From the NCBI GenBank assembly GCA_002379985.1, contig DFVG01000007.1:24942-88941 (forward strand): a DNA stretch of 64,000 nucleotides, in the 5' to 3' direction. Made by a program: the position numbers and the translations under genes. Shown here one piece after another: positions 43,773-51,782 of this stretch. The first letter of the stretch is position 1. Every line of letters starts with the position of its first letter. This stretch comes from Flavobacteriaceae bacterium UBA4166 (lineage in GTDB: Bacteria > Bacteroidota > Bacteroidia > Flavobacteriales > Flavobacteriaceae). Below the pieces are notes generated by a model. The model saw nothing but the letters and a program-made list of their open reading frames with translations, made no database searches and was not told the DNA's origin.

Positions 43773-44497
43773 CGATTATTCCGGCCATGGATATTATTAA
43801 GGGGAAGTGTGTTCGACTTACCCAAGGAGACTACAATCAAAAAACCGAGTACAATGCTGATCCACTGGATATGGCAAAACGATTTGAAGATGCAGGCCTA
43901 ACTCATCTTCATCTTGTCGATTTGGAAGGCGCAAAAGCCAAGCACATTGTTAATTACAAAGTATTGGAGACCTTGGCCTCGAAAACAAGTTTAAAAATCG
44001 ACTTTGGCGGTGGGGTAAAAACAGATGCGGCTATAAATATCGCATTTGAGTCGGGAGCGGCTCAAATTACCGCCGGGAGTGTAGCCGCTCGTAATCCTGA
44101 ACAAGTGGCGCGATGGGTAGCTTCCTACGGAGCCGAACGCATCATTATTGGCGCGGATGTGAAGAATAAAATGATCGCGGTTTCGGGGTGGAAAGAAACA
44201 ACTTCCTTGGCGGTCATACCTTTTATTGAGTCGTATATACCCCTAAAACTCCATCGCGTAATTTGTACTGACGTAGCGAAAGACGGAATGCTTCGAGGGC
44301 CTTCAGTAGACTTATATAAAGAACTTTTAGAGGCTATTCCTACGCTTCAATTGGTCGCCTCAGGAGGAATATCTTCTTTGAAAGACTTGGGTATTTTGGA
44401 GCAAATAGGCTGCGATGCAGCGATTATTGGAAAAGCAATTTATGAAGGTAGGTTGTCACTTTCGGAACTAGAAAAATGGAATGCCAATGCTCACTAA
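43769..44497 (+). CDS. hisA: ProFAR isomerase
   Basis: 242 residues, TIM barrel. The active-site Asp is in IPAMDIIKGK (near residue 7), with the second Asp in ICTDVAKDGMLRGP and phosphate-binding GGGVKT and ASGGISS. It isomerises ProFAR to PRFAR. It overlaps hisF by 11 bases if HisF starts at 44487. HisA and HisF are ancestrally related half-barrels, and both are present as separate genes. Confidence 0.97.
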   Translation: MTIIPAMDIIKGKCVRLTQGDYNQKTEYNADPLDMAKRFEDAGLTHLHLVDLEGAKAKHIVNYKVLETLASKTSLKIDFGGGVKTDAAINIAFESGAAQITAGSVAARNPEQVARWVASYGAERIIIGADVKNKMIAVSGWKETTSLAVIPFIESYIPLKLHRVICTDVAKDGMLRGPSVDLYKELLEAIPTLQLVASGGISSLKDLGILEQIGCDAAIIGKAIYEGRLSLSELEKWNANAH

Positions 44498-45242
44498 AAG
44501 AATCATTCCTTGTTTGGATATCAAGGACGGAAAAACAGTAAAAGGCGTGCAATTTGAAAACCTTCGGGATGCCGGTGATCCGGTTGATTTAGCAGCGCGC
44601 TATGCAAAGACGGGCGCCGATGAATTGGTTTTTTTAGATATTTCTGCTACTGAAGAAAAGCGAAAAACCCTAGCAAAATTGGTAGAGCGGGTGGCGGCGA
44701 CCATCAATATTCCATTTACGGTGGGAGGTGGTGTGTCGAGTGTTGAAGATGCCTCAAACTTGCTTTATCATGGAGCCGATAAGGTAGCGATCAATTCGGC
44801 TGCTGTAAAAAGGCCAGCATTGATTGATGAATTGGCGTCATCTTTTGGTAATCAATGTGTGGTTGTGGCGATTGATGCTAAACAGATGGAGGGTGTCTGG
44901 AAGGTACATTTGGTAGGTGGCAAGCGGCCTACGTCACGAAGTTTATTCGAATGGGCCCAGGAGGCGGAACAACGAGGAGCAGGGGAGTTGTTGTTTACAT
45001 CTATGAACCATGATGGAACAAAGAACGGTTTTGCGAATGACGCTTTGGCGGAACTTTCAGAACGGGTCAACATTCCGGTGATTGCTTCCGGAGGGGCAGG
45101 AAATATAGTGCAGTTCAAAGAAGCGTTTACCATTGGGAAAGCCGATGCAGCCTTAGCTGCAAGTGTTTTTCACTTTAATGAAATCGATATTTTAAAACTA
45201 AAACAAACATTGCAAGAGGAAGGAATTCCGATGCGTATTTAA
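44487..45242 (+). CDS. hisF: Imidazole glycerol phosphate synthase, cyclase subunit
   Basis: 251 residues, TIM barrel. Catalytic Asp in PCLDIKDGKTVKG near residue 9 and the second Asp in SMNHDGTKNG. Phosphate motifs GGGVSS and ASGGAG. With HisH it makes imidazole glycerol phosphate and AICAR. I prefer the ATG at 44487 (MLTKRIIPCLD); ATG 44481 two codons earlier is possible. It overlaps hisA by 11 bases and hisIE follows after 10 bases. Confidence 0.97.
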   Translation: MLTKRIIPCLDIKDGKTVKGVQFENLRDAGDPVDLAARYAKTGADELVFLDISATEEKRKTLAKLVERVAATINIPFTVGGGVSSVEDASNLLYHGADKVAINSAAVKRPALIDELASSFGNQCVVVAIDAKQMEGVWKVHLVGGKRPTSRSLFEWAQEAEQRGAGELLFTSMNHDGTKNGFANDALAELSERVNIPVIASGGAGNIVQFKEAFTIGKADAALAASVFHFNEIDILKLKQTLQEEGIPMRI

Positions 45243-45252
45243 AACGGACACC

Positions 45253-45855
45253 ATGCAAGAGATCAATTTTAAACAATTAGAAAACGGACTCATCCCAGCG
45301 GTCGTTCAAGATGCTACTACACAAAAGGTGCTGATGCTAGGCTATATGAACGAAGAAGCTTTCAAAAAAACCAAAGAAACACAGCGGGTCACATTCTTTA
45401 GCAGGTCGAAACAACGGCTCTGGACCAAAGGGGAAACGAGTGGTAATTCGCTACGATTAATAACAATGAAACTAGATTGCGATCAGGATGCACTATTGGT
45501 TCAGGTACAGCCGGAAGGTCCGGTTTGTCACAAAGGAAGTGATACCTGTTGGAACGAAAAAAATCAGTCGAATTTTGGGTTTATTTCTGAACTGGAAGAA
45601 GTGATTTATTCCAGAAAGCAGCAAGGTGCTATCAAAGAATCGTATGTAGCCTCTTTATTTTCAAAAGGAATCAATAAAATTGCACAAAAAGTTGGCGAAG
45701 AAGCCGTAGAAGTAGTTATAGAGGCAAAAGACCATAACGATTTACTTTTTGTAAACGAAGCAGCCGACCTTGTTTTTCACCTTCTTATTTTGTTGCAAAC
45801 CAAAGGGATGCGTTTTGAAGATGTGGTAAGTACTCTTCAGTCCAGACATAAGTAG
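45253..45855 (+). CDS. hisIE: Bifunctional phosphoribosyl-AMP cyclohydrolase / phosphoribosyl-ATP pyrophosphatase
   Basis: 200 residues, HisI and HisE fused. HisI (1-110) has the zinc/Mg motifs KLDCDQDALLVQV, VCHKGSDTCW with the conserved Asp and Cys residues. HisE (about 115-200) is the MazG-like helical pyrophosphatase with KVGEEAVEVVIEAKDHND, the acidic metal cluster. It performs steps 2 and 3 of the pathway. It is the last gene of the operon. Normal length for the fused form. Confidence 0.96.
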   Translation: MQEINFKQLENGLIPAVVQDATTQKVLMLGYMNEEAFKKTKETQRVTFFSRSKQRLWTKGETSGNSLRLITMKLDCDQDALLVQVQPEGPVCHKGSDTCWNEKNQSNFGFISELEEVIYSRKQQGAIKESYVASLFSKGINKIAQKVGEEAVEVVIEAKDHNDLLFVNEAADLVFHLLILLQTKGMRFEDVVSTLQSRHK

Positions 45856-45903
45856 TTACCACACCGGAAAAAATTACTACATTTAGAAGAGAGATTGAAC
45901 ACT

Positions 45904-46992
45904 ATGGCAAAACGCAGACGCAAGACCAGACCGTTTCAGCGGAAGAAAAAAGGACCTACAAAAAACTTGGCACCGGGAACGGTATTGTATACGGGTAAGA
46001 AGGAAAATGTGGTCACTACCTTAGAGATCATTGACTATTCTAAAGAGCATTACGAAAAAGTAGATACGGAACGAATTGAAGATGCCTTTCAGTTTAAAGG
46101 AACTGACCATGTCACCTGGATCAATATCAACGGACTCAGTAACACCCATAATATCGAGACCCTAGGAGAACACTACCAATTACATCCGTTGATTCAGGAG
46201 GATATTGTGACCACTAACCAGCGTCCTAAGATGGATGAATTTGATGACTATTTGTTTATTGTCTTCAAGATGTTGCACTATGGAGAAGACAATCAGTTGA
46301 TCAACGAACACGTAAGTTTGGTTTTCGGTAATGATTATGTACTGACCTTTCAAGAGGCTGATGGCGATGTGTTCGATTCGTTACGAGAGCGCATCGAGAA
46401 TGGAAAAGGTCGCATTCGAAATGCAGGTGCTGACTATCTGATGTTTGCGCTATTAGACGCGGTGGTAGATAACTATTTTAGTGTGATCGAAACCTTAAGT
46501 GAGAAGATAGAATTTCTGGAAGATCAGCTTTTTGAAGATAAAATTGAAGAAGACATCACGCAGGATATCCAGGAGTTAAAGAAAGAGATACTACGCATTC
46601 GTAGGGCGATTGTTCCGCTGCGTGAAGTGATCAATCGTATCGAAAAAACAGATACTCCGCTTATTGAAGCACGCACGCAAAATTACATTCGCGACTTGTA
46701 CGATCATATTATTCAAGTATCTGAAAGCGTGGATATCTACCGCGAAATGATTTGGGGATTGATGGATATGTACATGACTACCATCAGTAACCGCATGAAC
46801 GAGGTCATGAAAGTGCTTACCATCATGGCCACGATCTTCATTCCGCTGACGTTCATGGCAGGAATTTACGGAATGAACTTTGAATACATTCCCGAACTTC
46901 AATTGAAATACGGGTATTTCTACCTATGGGGCGCAATGATCTTGGTATTCTTGCTCCTACTATGGTACTTCAAACGTAAAAAGTGGTTGTAG
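45904..46992 (+). CDS. corA: CorA-type magnesium/cobalt transporter
   Basis: 362 residues. A long cytoplasmic N-terminal domain (1-285, basic start RRRKTRPFQRKKKG) leads to two membrane segments (about 300-320 and 335-355). The signature YGMNFEYIPE after TM1 forms the GMN selectivity motif of CorA pores. Pentameric Mg2+ channel, probably also Co2+. I start at ATG 45904 (MAKRRRK) rather than TTG 45895. It lies 48 bases after hisIE with no clear terminator between, so readthrough from the his operon is possible. Confidence 0.95.
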   Translation: MAKRRRKTRPFQRKKKGPTKNLAPGTVLYTGKKENVVTTLEIIDYSKEHYEKVDTERIEDAFQFKGTDHVTWININGLSNTHNIETLGEHYQLHPLIQEDIVTTNQRPKMDEFDDYLFIVFKMLHYGEDNQLINEHVSLVFGNDYVLTFQEADGDVFDSLRERIENGKGRIRNAGADYLMFALLDAVVDNYFSVIETLSEKIEFLEDQLFEDKIEEDITQDIQELKKEILRIRRAIVPLREVINRIEKTDTPLIEARTQNYIRDLYDHIIQVSESVDIYREMIWGLMDMYMTTISNRMNEVMKVLTIMATIFIPLTFMAGIYGMNFEYIPELQLKYGYFYLWGAMILVFLLLLWYFKRKKWL

Positions 46993-47000
46993 TCTTTTCT

Positions 47001-47429
47001 TTAGCGTAGCCACCCTTTCTGAACGGCACCTTTGCTATAGAAATACAGAAAAATAGCGATGGCGATCACCACCATGGGCATGATAGCGGCTTGTACTCCT
47101 AACATTTCCATTGCCTCTGTGGCAAAAAGCCAATACCCCATCTGAAATAGTACCGCTAGCATCGAGAGTAAAAATAACGGTTTTGCCGCTTTTCTTCGTA
47201 AGAGTAACAAAATGGTTCCTAAAAGTCCGGCGAACACCGCTACTGCAAAGACAATATTATACCAAGAAGGAAGGGCGTTTAGTAGTTCTAGTTCCGTTTC
47301 TCCATAGGCTTCACTTACCATGTCTTTCATTACTGTGGAAACTAAATATTGAAATACCCCCATGAGATTCCAAAGGAGTGCAACGACGGCGATGATCCAA
47401 AAAGTAGTGTTGGGTTTTGAAGTTGTCAT
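47001..47429 (-). CDS. Four-span membrane protein of unknown function
   Basis: 142 residues with four likely membrane segments (FWIIAVVALLWNLMGVFQYLV, IVFAVAVFAGLLGTILLLL, PLFLLSMLAVLFQMGYWLF, IMPMVVIAIAIFLYFYSKG). A loop after TM1 carries an acidic region (MVSEAYGETELELLN). Basic residues RRKAAKP between TM2 and TM3 set the orientation. No known family with a function recognised. It is monocistronic, convergent with corA (8-base gap) and divergent from the DUF2461 gene (77 bases). Confidence 0.75.
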   Translation of the reverse strand: MTTSKPNTTFWIIAVVALLWNLMGVFQYLVSTVMKDMVSEAYGETELELLNALPSWYNIVFAVAVFAGLLGTILLLLRRKAAKPLFLLSMLAVLFQMGYWLFATEAMEMLGVQAAIMPMVVIAIAIFLYFYSKGAVQKGWLR

Positions 47430-47506
47430 ATTGAAATTGAATTTATTGGTTGTTGAATTAAATGTAAGGAAAATTTTTAACTGTATCTTTAATCCAAATT
47501 GATGAC

Positions 47507-48184
47507 ATGACGCAACTTACGCCTGAGATCTTCTTGTTTCTGAAGGAATTAAAAGAAAACAATCACCGCGATTGGATGGATGAACACAGAAAGCGCTACA
47601 AAGCGAACGAGAAGTTATTAAAGCAGTTCTATGCGGAAGTGATGTCACGATTGAACGAAACGGATGTGATCGCAAAAACCAAAGTATTTCGCATTAATAG
47701 AGACATCCGTTTCAGCAATAATAAAACACCCTATAATTCGCATCGCAGTGTGCGGTTTATACGCTCCGGGGAAGAGCGTCGTGGTAGTTATTACCTTAGA
47801 ATAGAACCCGGAAATAGCGGTATTGCGGGTGGATTCTTTCAGCCTGAACCTGCAGATTTGCTTCGCATTCGTAAAGAATTTGAAGCTGATGATGCCCCAA
47901 TTCGAAACATACTTTCCGAACCGAGCTTCTCAAAAACCTTTGGAAATTTTGTAGAACGAGATCCGGTAAAAATAGCACCAAAAGGATTTAAAAAAGACGA
48001 TCCAAATATTGATCTGATTCGGCATCGAAGCTTTTTCGTAGCGCATTCATATACTGACGACGAAGTATTATCTCCACATTTTCAAGATATGGTGGTAGCA
48101 CATTACAAACTACTACGCCCTTTCTTTGATTATATGAGTGAGGTGTTGACGACCAATCTCAACGGAGAATCATTGCTGAACTAA
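47507..48184 (+). CDS. DUF2461 family protein
   Basis: 225 residues. DUF2461 (TIGR02453) hallmarks include the N-terminal TPEIFLFLKELKENNHRDWMDEHRKRY, the KTKVFRINRDIRFSNNKTPYNSH stretch with its RDxRFSxNKxPY pattern, and DLIRHRSFFV near the C-terminus. No function is known for the family. Its conserved basic residues suggest nucleotide, phosphate or nucleic-acid binding, but this is not tested. It is convergent with the 135-residue gene downstream (4-base overlap). Confidence 0.9.
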   Translation: MTQLTPEIFLFLKELKENNHRDWMDEHRKRYKANEKLLKQFYAEVMSRLNETDVIAKTKVFRINRDIRFSNNKTPYNSHRSVRFIRSGEERRGSYYLRIEPGNSGIAGGFFQPEPADLLRIRKEFEADDAPIRNILSEPSFSKTFGNFVERDPVKIAPKGFKKDDPNIDLIRHRSFFVAHSYTDDEVLSPHFQDMVVAHYKLLRPFFDYMSEVLTTNLNGESLLN

Positions 48185-48588
48185 TGCGCAAAGGCGTATT
48201 CTAGCAACTGCACGTTACTTTTAAGGCGTTCTTTTACAATATTCATCATGCGCTTGTTGAGTGCTGAAGAATTTTCAATGTAAGTGGTGTATTCTTCAAT
48301 AGTGAATTGCCCAATGATAATACCTTTCAACGAGTTCCGGAACTTCATGTCCTTATGAATGGCATTTTCTATGTAGTCTAATCGTTTCTCAATGGAAAGA
48401 TCATAGAATACATTTTTATGCTTCCGAACGTAATTTCTGAATACTTCGATCAATAACTCATTCTGCAACTTTGCTACCGGTCGCAAGGTTTCATTCTGAA
48501 AGCGTTCTTCAGAAGACATATTATCAAAAACTAGTGCGGAAGGTATTTCTGGTCGGAGTTCCAATAATACAGTATCTCTGGATTCCAT
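48181..48588 (-). CDS. Conserved small helical protein, flavobacterial type
   Basis: 135 residues from ATG 48588 (MESRDTVLLELRPE). It is nearly all alpha-helical and charged: SSEERFQNETLRPVAKLQNELLIEVFRNYV, KRLDYIENAIHKDMKFRNSLKGIIIGQF, and a C-terminal helix. I recall similar proteins being labelled glyoxalase; I see no glyoxalase or VOC motif, so I treat this as unknown. An in-frame extension to 48672 adds a hydrophobic start but is less likely. It is convergent with DUF2461 and followed upstream by a terminator of the porin gene. Confidence 0.7.
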   Translation of the reverse strand: MESRDTVLLELRPEIPSALVFDNMSSEERFQNETLRPVAKLQNELLIEVFRNYVRKHKNVFYDLSIEKRLDYIENAIHKDMKFRNSLKGIIIGQFTIEEYTTYIENSSALNKRMMNIVKERLKSNVQLLEYAFAH

Positions 48589-48671
48589 AAGTAGTGTGTT
48601 TGAATAAAGGTATAAAAATGACGCTTGGTGAACGTCAACCACATCGATAGTTATGCACAAGACTATTAACA

Positions 48672-48699
48672 AAAAAAGCTACCCCAAAGAGTAGCTTTC
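48672..48699 (-). terminator. Terminator of the OmpA-family porin gene
   Basis: Stem AAAGCTAC (48675-48682) / GTAGCTTT (48691-48698) with an 8-base loop. On the minus strand the hairpin is followed by a T-run (A-run 48671-48677 on the plus strand). It lies 20 bases after the stop of the porin gene at 48719. Confidence 0.8.
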
Positions 48700-48718
48700 T
48701 TAAAAAACATGTTTTTAT

Positions 48719-49999
48719 TTAGTTCACCTTGAAGGTAACTCTGCGCACTAACTGTCGAGCACCCGAAGACGATTTATCAACGCTGTTGTCTTCTCCTCCC
48801 GCAGTCACAGTAATTCTGCTCTGGCTAATACCGGCAGCTACTAAGATATCACGGACTTTGTTAGCTCTTCGTTCAGAAAGTCGTTGATTATAGGCTTCAT
48901 TTCCAATTTCATCAGCATACCCAATAAGTTCGGCGTTTTTACCTGGGTTCTCTTTCATGTAGAGCGTCAAGTAATTGATCGCATCAAGAGAATAGGTTTC
49001 GGGAACGTCACTATTAAATCGGAAGTATACATTTACATATCCGTCATTCAGCAATTTCTTGACATTCACCCCGTACGCATCATCACTCGTTTTATAATCT
49101 TCAAGCTTCAAATATCTGGCGTCCAATCCGGCTTCGATCTCATCCGGAATTCCGTTTTCGTTCTTATCTACTGCGATACCTTTAGTGTTTACCGCAACAC
49201 CCGACATCGTATTGGGTTCGCGATCTAAGTAATCTGGCACGCCGTCTTGATCTGAATCAATCAGGTCAGTTTCTACTTTTTCCAATCGCTCGCTTAATTC
49301 CGTTAGCTTATCTTCATATGCCTTTTCTTCAGAATACCAATCGGCATGCTTTCCGTGAGGTCCAATATAGATATTGAAACCGGCAGATACGTTATAGAGC
49401 AATCCATCATCAATTCTTCTGTTAAAAGAGGAGATCACTTCTGTTCCGTCCCAGCTTCGTTCCATTCCAACATTCGCAATTAGCGATACATCAGCAAAGA
49501 ATGCAATGCGATCACTAATTCTAAATTGTGGGGTAATACCGGCACTTACATTAAAAGCAGTATCTCGTTCGTCCAGTTCTACAGGAGCTTCATGATTTAT
49601 AACCGAATACCCTCCACCTAAATGGAACAACAATCCAAAACGATCGGTCCAATCGGCAAAATCCAGTACATTTCCTACATTGGCAACTCCCTCTAGCGTA
49701 GCTCGGTAGTAGGAAGTTTCAAAAGGAAGACTTCCTTCCTCTTCTTGCAAACTGTTATAGTTAAAGATTCCTCTGATCCCAAACTTTTCGTTCATCATGT
49801 AACGTACTCCCAATGAAACTTGATAGGGAGAGATCCCTTCAACTCGATATCCGTCACCAAAAGGTGAGGAAGGCTTTGTAAATCCTCCACTTACTTCAAT
49901 AGAGAATTTATTGAATTGGTTAAATTCTGTTTCTTCTTCCTGTGAAAAAGCAATGGTTGTTAGGAATACCATTGCTAATAGTGTAGTAATCTTCTTCAT
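48719..49999 (-). CDS. OmpA-family outer membrane protein
   Basis: 426 residues with a signal peptide (MKKITTLLAMVFLTTIAFSQ). Residues 25-225 form an N-terminal beta-barrel-type region (FSIEVSGGFTKPSSPFG, LGVRYMMNEKFGIRGIF). Next comes a calcium-binding thrombospondin type 3-like stretch: DSDQDGVPDYLDREPNTM (near 243-260) and DKNENGIPDEIE (near 270-281). A C-terminal OmpA peptidoglycan-binding domain follows: LIGYADEIGNEAYNQRLSERRANKVRDIL, then VTAGGEDNSVDKSS. It is an outer-membrane protein tied to the cell wall, very common in flavobacteria. No adjacent partner genes suggest its role. Confidence 0.9.
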   Translation of the reverse strand: MKKITTLLAMVFLTTIAFSQEEETEFNQFNKFSIEVSGGFTKPSSPFGDGYRVEGISPYQVSLGVRYMMNEKFGIRGIFNYNSLQEEEGSLPFETSYYRATLEGVANVGNVLDFADWTDRFGLLFHLGGGYSVINHEAPVELDERDTAFNVSAGITPQFRISDRIAFFADVSLIANVGMERSWDGTEVISSFNRRIDDGLLYNVSAGFNIYIGPHGKHADWYSEEKAYEDKLTELSERLEKVETDLIDSDQDGVPDYLDREPNTMSGVAVNTKGIAVDKNENGIPDEIEAGLDARYLKLEDYKTSDDAYGVNVKKLLNDGYVNVYFRFNSDVPETYSLDAINYLTLYMKENPGKNAELIGYADEIGNEAYNQRLSERRANKVRDILVAAGISQSRITVTAGGEDNSVDKSSSGARQLVRRVTFKVN

Positions 50000-50373
50000 A
50001 TTTTATTATTTGGTTTGAAGCTCTAAAGTACAGCGAACCCACAAGCTATATACAGTTCATTTTGACTTTAGAATAAGATTAACGGAAGTGTTAAATTCTC
50101 TGTTTTTCTACTTTTTATACGGGAAAGAATAACTGATTGAAATGTATTGTTTTGCAATATTTTGTTAGGGTAGGTTTGCAATTTTTTCCCAAAATTTAGA
50201 AAAGGATGAACGTTATTTTTTTAACATCTGAAAGACACAATCCTTAGAACGGTCTGGGTGCGAGTCAGATTCAGCCTAAGCGATCTCAATACCAAGGGTT
50301 GCTGCCGTTAAACTATTCTTAATCGCTTCCCACTTACTAATGGTTTGGTTACATTTAAAAGAAAACATTAGAT
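50000..50373. other. Intergenic stretch between porin and aldehyde dehydrogenase
   Basis: 374 bases between divergent genes. The porin side is AT-rich. On the minus strand 50276-50368 is an open frame of 30 codons (start ATG 50368, stop TAG 50276) with protein-like composition, and the same frame continues past that TAG for about 20 more sense codons. An inverted repeat AAGCGAT / ATCGCTT (50278-50284 and 50322-50328) frames part of it. No tRNA or rRNA seen. This may be the remnant of a small gene or an unrecognised RNA. Confidence 0.4.
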
Positions 50374-51732
50374 ATGGCTACTAAATACTCCATAAATCCG
50401 TATTCAGGCGAAGAAATTGCTTTCTATAAGACCCATACCAAAAAAGAAATAGAAACTATCATTGAACACGCACAGCAGCGGTTTGAAGCGTGGCGAACGG
50501 TCTCTTTTTCTGAAAAGCAAACCTTGATGAAAGCGGCAGCTTCCGAGCTTAAAAAAAATAAGGAAGAATATGCGGAAACCATGGTGAAAGAGATGGGCAA
50601 GCCGATCTCTCAAGCGATGGCTGAAATTGAAAAATGTGCTTGGGTGTGTGATTATTATGCTGAAAATGCTTCTCAATATCTCGCCGATGAAACGATAGAG
50701 ACGGATGCCTCAAAAAGCTATGTTTCTTACGAGCCCATGGGGGTTGTACTGGCCGTCATGCCTTGGAACTATCCTTATTGGCAGGTATTTCGATTTGCAG
50801 CACCGGCACTTATGGCGGGCAATGTAGGGGTGTTGAAACATGCTTCTAATGTTTTTGGTTGTGCGTTAAATATCGAAAAGGTCTTTAAGCGAGCGGGCTT
50901 TCCGAAACATTGCTTTACCACGCTCTTAGCAGGAAGTGATGCTATTGAAGCAGTACTTGAAAACCCAATTGTAAAAGCGGTTACCTTAACAGGAAGCGGT
51001 CCTGCGGGGGCTGCGGTGGCCAAAAAAGCCGGAAGTCAGATCAAGAAGTCAGTATTAGAATTAGGAGGGAACAACGCTTTGGTGGTATTAAAAGATTGCA
51101 ATATTGAGGAAACCGTCGCCACATGTGTACAGGCCAGATTTCAAAATACGGGTCAGAGTTGCATCGCAGGGAAACGCCTTCTATTGGATGCCGCTATCGC
51201 AGAACCGTTTATAGAGCAATTGGTGGTCGCCGTTCGAGAATTAAAAAGTGGTGATCCTTCTGAAAAAGATACGTACATAGGAACCTTAGCGCGTGAAGAT
51301 TTGGCCAAGGATATAGAAGAACAAGTAAAAGCTTCGGTTAAAAAAGGAGCTACCCTCTTGTTGGGTGGTAAACGGCAGAACGCTTATTTCGAGCCTACAC
51401 TCGTGAAAGATGTGACCCCAGATATGCCAATGTTCGAACAGGAAACCTTCGGCCCGGCACTTTCTATCACTACCTTTAGCAGCATTGAAGAAGCCATTGC
51501 GTTATCAAATAATTCTAAGTTTGGATTGGGGGTTTCTATTTTTTCCGAAGATACAGACGCCGCAGAAAAATTAGTTCCTCTTTTCGAGGAAGGTGCGGTT
51601 TTTATCAATGAATTAGTGAAGAGCGATCCACGTTTGCCGTTCGGGGGCGTTAAACAGAGTGGCTATGGGCGCGAATTAAGCGCGCATGGTATTCGGGAAT
51701 TCTGCAACCGAAAAACCGTATATATCAAATAA
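50374..51732 (+). CDS. NAD(P)-dependent succinate-semialdehyde dehydrogenase-like aldehyde dehydrogenase
   Basis: 452 residues of the aldehyde dehydrogenase superfamily. Catalytic Cys263 lies in QNTGQSCIAGKRL, and the general base Glu229 in LELGGNNA. The cofactor-binding VTLTGSGPAGAAV and VLAVMPWNYPYWQVF are typical, as is LPFGGVKQSGYGRELS near the end. The short length and lack of long C-terminal tail match the YneI/Sad branch of succinate-semialdehyde dehydrogenases, which oxidise SSA to succinate. Other aldehydes are possible. It has its own upstream region and is closed by a bidirectional terminator. Confidence 0.92.
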   Translation: MATKYSINPYSGEEIAFYKTHTKKEIETIIEHAQQRFEAWRTVSFSEKQTLMKAAASELKKNKEEYAETMVKEMGKPISQAMAEIEKCAWVCDYYAENASQYLADETIETDASKSYVSYEPMGVVLAVMPWNYPYWQVFRFAAPALMAGNVGVLKHASNVFGCALNIEKVFKRAGFPKHCFTTLLAGSDAIEAVLENPIVKAVTLTGSGPAGAAVAKKAGSQIKKSVLELGGNNALVVLKDCNIEETVATCVQARFQNTGQSCIAGKRLLLDAAIAEPFIEQLVVAVRELKSGDPSEKDTYIGTLAREDLAKDIEEQVKASVKKGATLLLGGKRQNAYFEPTLVKDVTPDMPMFEQETFGPALSITTFSSIEEAIALSNNSKFGLGVSIFSEDTDAAEKLVPLFEEGAVFINELVKSDPRLPFGGVKQSGYGRELSAHGIREFCNRKTVYIK

Positions 51733-51763
51733 AAAAAGCCCTGTAATTTCACAGGGCTTTTCT
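51731..51763. terminator. Bidirectional intrinsic terminator
   Basis: Perfect 11-bp stem AAAAGCCCTGT / ACAGGGCTTTT (51734-51744 / 51751-51761) with a 6-base loop and A/T runs on both sides. It separates the convergent aldehyde dehydrogenase and Asp-box protein genes. Confidence 0.93.
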
Positions 51764-51782
51764 GTATGTTTCGCAGAAACCG

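Noticed and set aside
50220..50340. Possible tRNA or structured RNA in the porin/aldehyde dehydrogenase gap
   Set aside because: No cloverleaf with acceptor stem or T-loop GTTCGA pattern could be drawn.
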